Source: Nitratireductor sp.
Lineage (GTDB): Bacteria > Pseudomonadota > Alphaproteobacteria > Rhizobiales > Rhizobiaceae
Direction of reading: 5' to 3'
Assembly (NCBI GenBank): GCA_020441735.1
Contig: JAGRLQ010000167.1
Location: 1-8,010, forward strand
DNA: 8,010 nucleotides
Of this stretch, positions 6,758 through 8,010 are shown piece by piece. The position numbers and the translations under genes were made by a program. Below the pieces are notes generated by a model. The model had not been told where the DNA came from. It saw nothing but the letters and a program-made list of their open reading frames with translations, and ran no database searches. How positions within the stretch are numbered: the stretch's first letter is position 1; the number at the start of each line of letters is the position of its first letter.

Positions 6758-7024
6758 TTATCTCATGTCCTCCGGACATAGCGCATTCCAAACCGCATTG
6801 TGCTCGGATATCTGGGCCCTGGTTTCTATTGCATCCTGCTCGGAAAACCCGATCGGGCGGAAGGCTTCGCAGACCCATGCTTCGGCTTTTCCAACCTCGT
6901 AGGCAGCACTGCCATATTCGCGGACGGTCCAGTTTGTATGTTGTGATTGGCCGGGGGTGGCGCAGGCTTCAACCGTCAGAGCGATTGCGATCAGAATCGG
7001 CGCCGTCTGCCATCGGAGCACCAT
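6758..7024 (-). CDS. Small phage-type lipoprotein, candidate o-spanin (Rz1-like)
   Basis: An 88-residue protein with a hydrophobic signal segment (residues 7-18) and a possible lipobox VEAC with Cys21, though Glu at -2 is unusual. The mature part has Cys52 and Cys83 and a C-terminal pattern CEAFRPIGFSEQD...ISEHNAVWNALC. It resembles small proteins with an RPI-x-x-S-x-x-D-x-x-x-T and HNAxW-x-x-LC pattern seen in phages and prophages of alphaproteobacteria. The ATG at 7024 was chosen over the ATG at 7051 because GGAG lies 8 nt upstream. The first 56 nt overlap the end of the preceding gene in another frame, as Rz1 genes overlap Rz. It is not proline-rich like classical Rz1, so the spanin role is an inference and it may simply be an unassigned phage lipoprotein. 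Confidence 0.65.
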   Translation of the reverse strand: MVLRWQTAPILIAIALTVEACATPGQSQHTNWTVREYGSAAYEVGKAEAWVCEAFRPIGFSEQDAIETRAQISEHNAVWNALCPEDMR

Positions 7025-7220
7025 GAGCCTTTCTCCATTGCTTTTGTGCATCCCGCCGCGCCCTGAGCGCCGTCAGAAGGTGGTCATGGGTTGCCGCCTT
7101 GTGCGCGGTTTGGATATTTCTTTCACTCTGCAGCTTGCGGCGGTCATCCCTGACTGCCGCGAGCATTGCGCTCAGCAGTCTTGCAATCGCTGCCAGCATG
7201 CCCACCCAGGAAAGGTTCAT
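6969..7220 (-). CDS. Small basic protein with N-terminal hydrophobic helix, candidate i-spanin
   Basis: An 83-residue protein with a hydrophobic N-terminal stretch (residues about 4-23, interrupted by Arg14). A highly charged, probably helical region follows (RDDRRKLQSERN and LLTALRARRDAQKQWRKAHG), and the tail is Asp/Arg/Gly-rich. No enzyme motif is seen and I do not recognise a family. The layout, one membrane anchor then a charged helix, fits a short inner-membrane spanin subunit, and the next gene overlaps its 3' end by 56 nt in another frame. It is shorter than most Rz proteins and its membrane helix is weak. It starts 11 nt after the portal stop without a good ribosome binding site, so expression may depend on coupling to the truncated portal gene. 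Confidence 0.5.
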   Translation of the reverse strand: MNLSWVGMLAAIARLLSAMLAAVRDDRRKLQSERNIQTAHKAATHDHLLTALRARRDAQKQWRKAHGAPMADGADSDRNRSDG

Positions 7221-7231
7221 AGGCGAAGCGA

Positions 7232-7954
7232 TCAGGAGATGATTTCAGTGGCGGCAAGCCGGCCGTAGATCGCAACCAGCGCTCCGGAAGGCCGGGCCGA
7301 ATTGTCGAGCAGCGCCTTGTTCCAGCGGCTGGCCGCATTGTGGATTTCAAGCGCCATGTGGGCGGCGCGCAGCGGCGAGGTTCCCTCGAAATCGTCCAGC
7401 GGATTGTAGAGCGACAGGTGCAGCAGTGGCGAATGATCACCACCTGCCTCGAACCGCGTCTTGCGGCCATCGACCGCATATTCATAGGCCTCCGGCCAGC
7501 CGTCCTCGCCGGCAATCAGCGACATTCGGTCGGCGCGCAGCAGGTGCAGTTCGCGCGGGCTTCCCTCAAGGTCGATGCGCTGAACATAGGCATTGCCGGC
7601 GATCAGCAGGCCGCAATAGAGGCTATCAAAGAACGCCGCCCCGGCGCGCCAGGGATTGGGCCGGGAAAGCAGATCGAGCAGCGGATGGGTGTCGAGCTCC
7701 TCGCCTGCCTCATAAAGCAGCCATGGCATGGATCCGGCGGCTTCCGCGATCATCCGCACGCAGCGGTGGACCACGGGATTGGCGAGATAGCCTTCTCGGG
7801 AAAGCCCGCCATAGCTGCCCTCCCCCCAGGTTGCCTCGGCCAGCCCCTGCAGGGCGATCAGCGGATTGATTGCCTGCTTGATTTCCGGCGGCAGGGCGGC
7901 GTTGCCGCGCGAAAGCCAGCCGGGCCGGCGAAGCCAGGTCGTCAGAGCGTTCAT
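7232..7954 (-). pseudogene. GTA/HK97-type phage portal protein, C-terminally truncated
   Basis: The 240-residue product matches the first part of the HK97-like portal protein (Phage_portal family), especially the GTA gene 3 product of Hyphomicrobiales. Recognisable pieces are LTTWLRRPGW near the N-terminus, NPVVHRCVRMIAEAAGSMPW at about 59-78, HPLLDLLSRPNPW, the GNAYVQRI and RELHLLRADRM core, DGWPEAYEY, and HNAASRWNKALLDNSARPSG near 205-224. Portals form the dodecameric DNA entry vertex of the capsid. Family members are about 390-400 residues, and this one diverges right after SARPSGALV and stops 12-13 residues later. The clip, stem and crown-forming C-terminal part is not visible in any minus-strand frame downstream. 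The ATG at 7954 has AGGA 6 nt upstream; an in-frame TTG at 7957 is disfavoured. The gene is probably non-functional as a portal. Confidence 0.85.
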
Positions 7955-7969
7955 CAAGTGTCCTGTTGT

Positions 7970-8008
7970 TCAGGTGGCGCGGATCTTCGGTTCGCCACGG
8001 TTTTTCAG
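7970..8008 (-). CDS. Probable 3' end of the phage/GTA terminase large subunit
   Basis: An open frame enters from the window edge and ends with a TGA 15 nt upstream of the portal start. The last twelve residues read LKNRGEPKIRAT. A short basic tail of this type (EPRIR or similar) ends many GTA terminase large subunits, and the terminase gene is the normal upstream neighbour of the portal. Only 39 nt are visible, so the call depends mainly on gene order. Confidence 0.45.
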   Translation of the reverse strand: MKNRGEPKIRAT

Positions 8009-8010
8009 CG

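Noticed and set aside
7144..7515. Alternative minus-strand frame across the portal 3' end, checked for a frameshifted portal C-terminus.
   Set aside because: The translation shows no portal-like sequence downstream of the break, so a simple frameshift does not restore the gene.

Overview
All genes supported in this window lie on the minus strand, so the biological order runs from high to low coordinates. The GC-rich sequence, a FeuN-FeuP-FeuQ two-component module, a ccmI-ccmE-ccmF-ccmH cytochrome c maturation operon and a gene-transfer-agent (GTA) type phage portal gene together point to an alphaproteobacterium of the Hyphomicrobiales (Rhizobiales). The genus cannot be read from the sequence.

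Region 1 (about 6758-8010) is phage/GTA-derived. The last codons of what is probably the terminase large subunit are followed by an HK97/GTA-type portal gene that stops at 240 residues, about 150 short of the family. Instead of the missing portal C-terminus and the expected prohead protease and capsid genes, there are two small genes overlapping by 56 nt in different frames: a short basic protein with an N-terminal hydrophobic stretch, then a small lipoprotein with a phage-like cysteine pattern. The layout resembles an i-spanin/o-spanin (Rz/Rz1) pair. The region looks like the degraded or rearranged edge of a GTA or prophage structural cluster.

Region 2 (about 3933-6757) is a signalling module. 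A 115-bp intergenic stretch carrying a perfect 15-bp palindrome leads into a 73-residue exported protein (FeuN-like), an OmpR/PhoB-class response regulator (FeuP) and a PhoQ-like histidine kinase (FeuQ). FeuQ starts at a TTG that overlaps the feuP stop. A small lipoprotein of the RT0821/Lpp0805 surface-protein type follows 24 nt after feuQ. In Sinorhizobium meliloti FeuPQ controls the cyclic beta-glucan exporter gene ndvA and FeuN restrains FeuPQ output.

Region 3 (1-3932) is the c-type cytochrome maturation operon ccmI-ccmE-ccmF-ccmH (rhizobial cycHJKL). The genes are coupled by 4-nt ATGA overlaps and a 14-nt overlap at ccmF/ccmH, and ccmH is cut by the window edge. The products handle the apocytochrome and ligate haem in the periplasm. 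CcmE carries haem, CcmF is the membrane ligase core, CcmH is the thiol reductase, and CcmI is the apocytochrome chaperone. A 110-bp gap separates the lipoprotein from ccmI. It contains a possible 27-codon leader ORF whose stop overlaps the ccmI start.

No tRNA, rRNA, CRISPR array or insertion sequence was seen, and there is no gene-free stretch over 300 bp.
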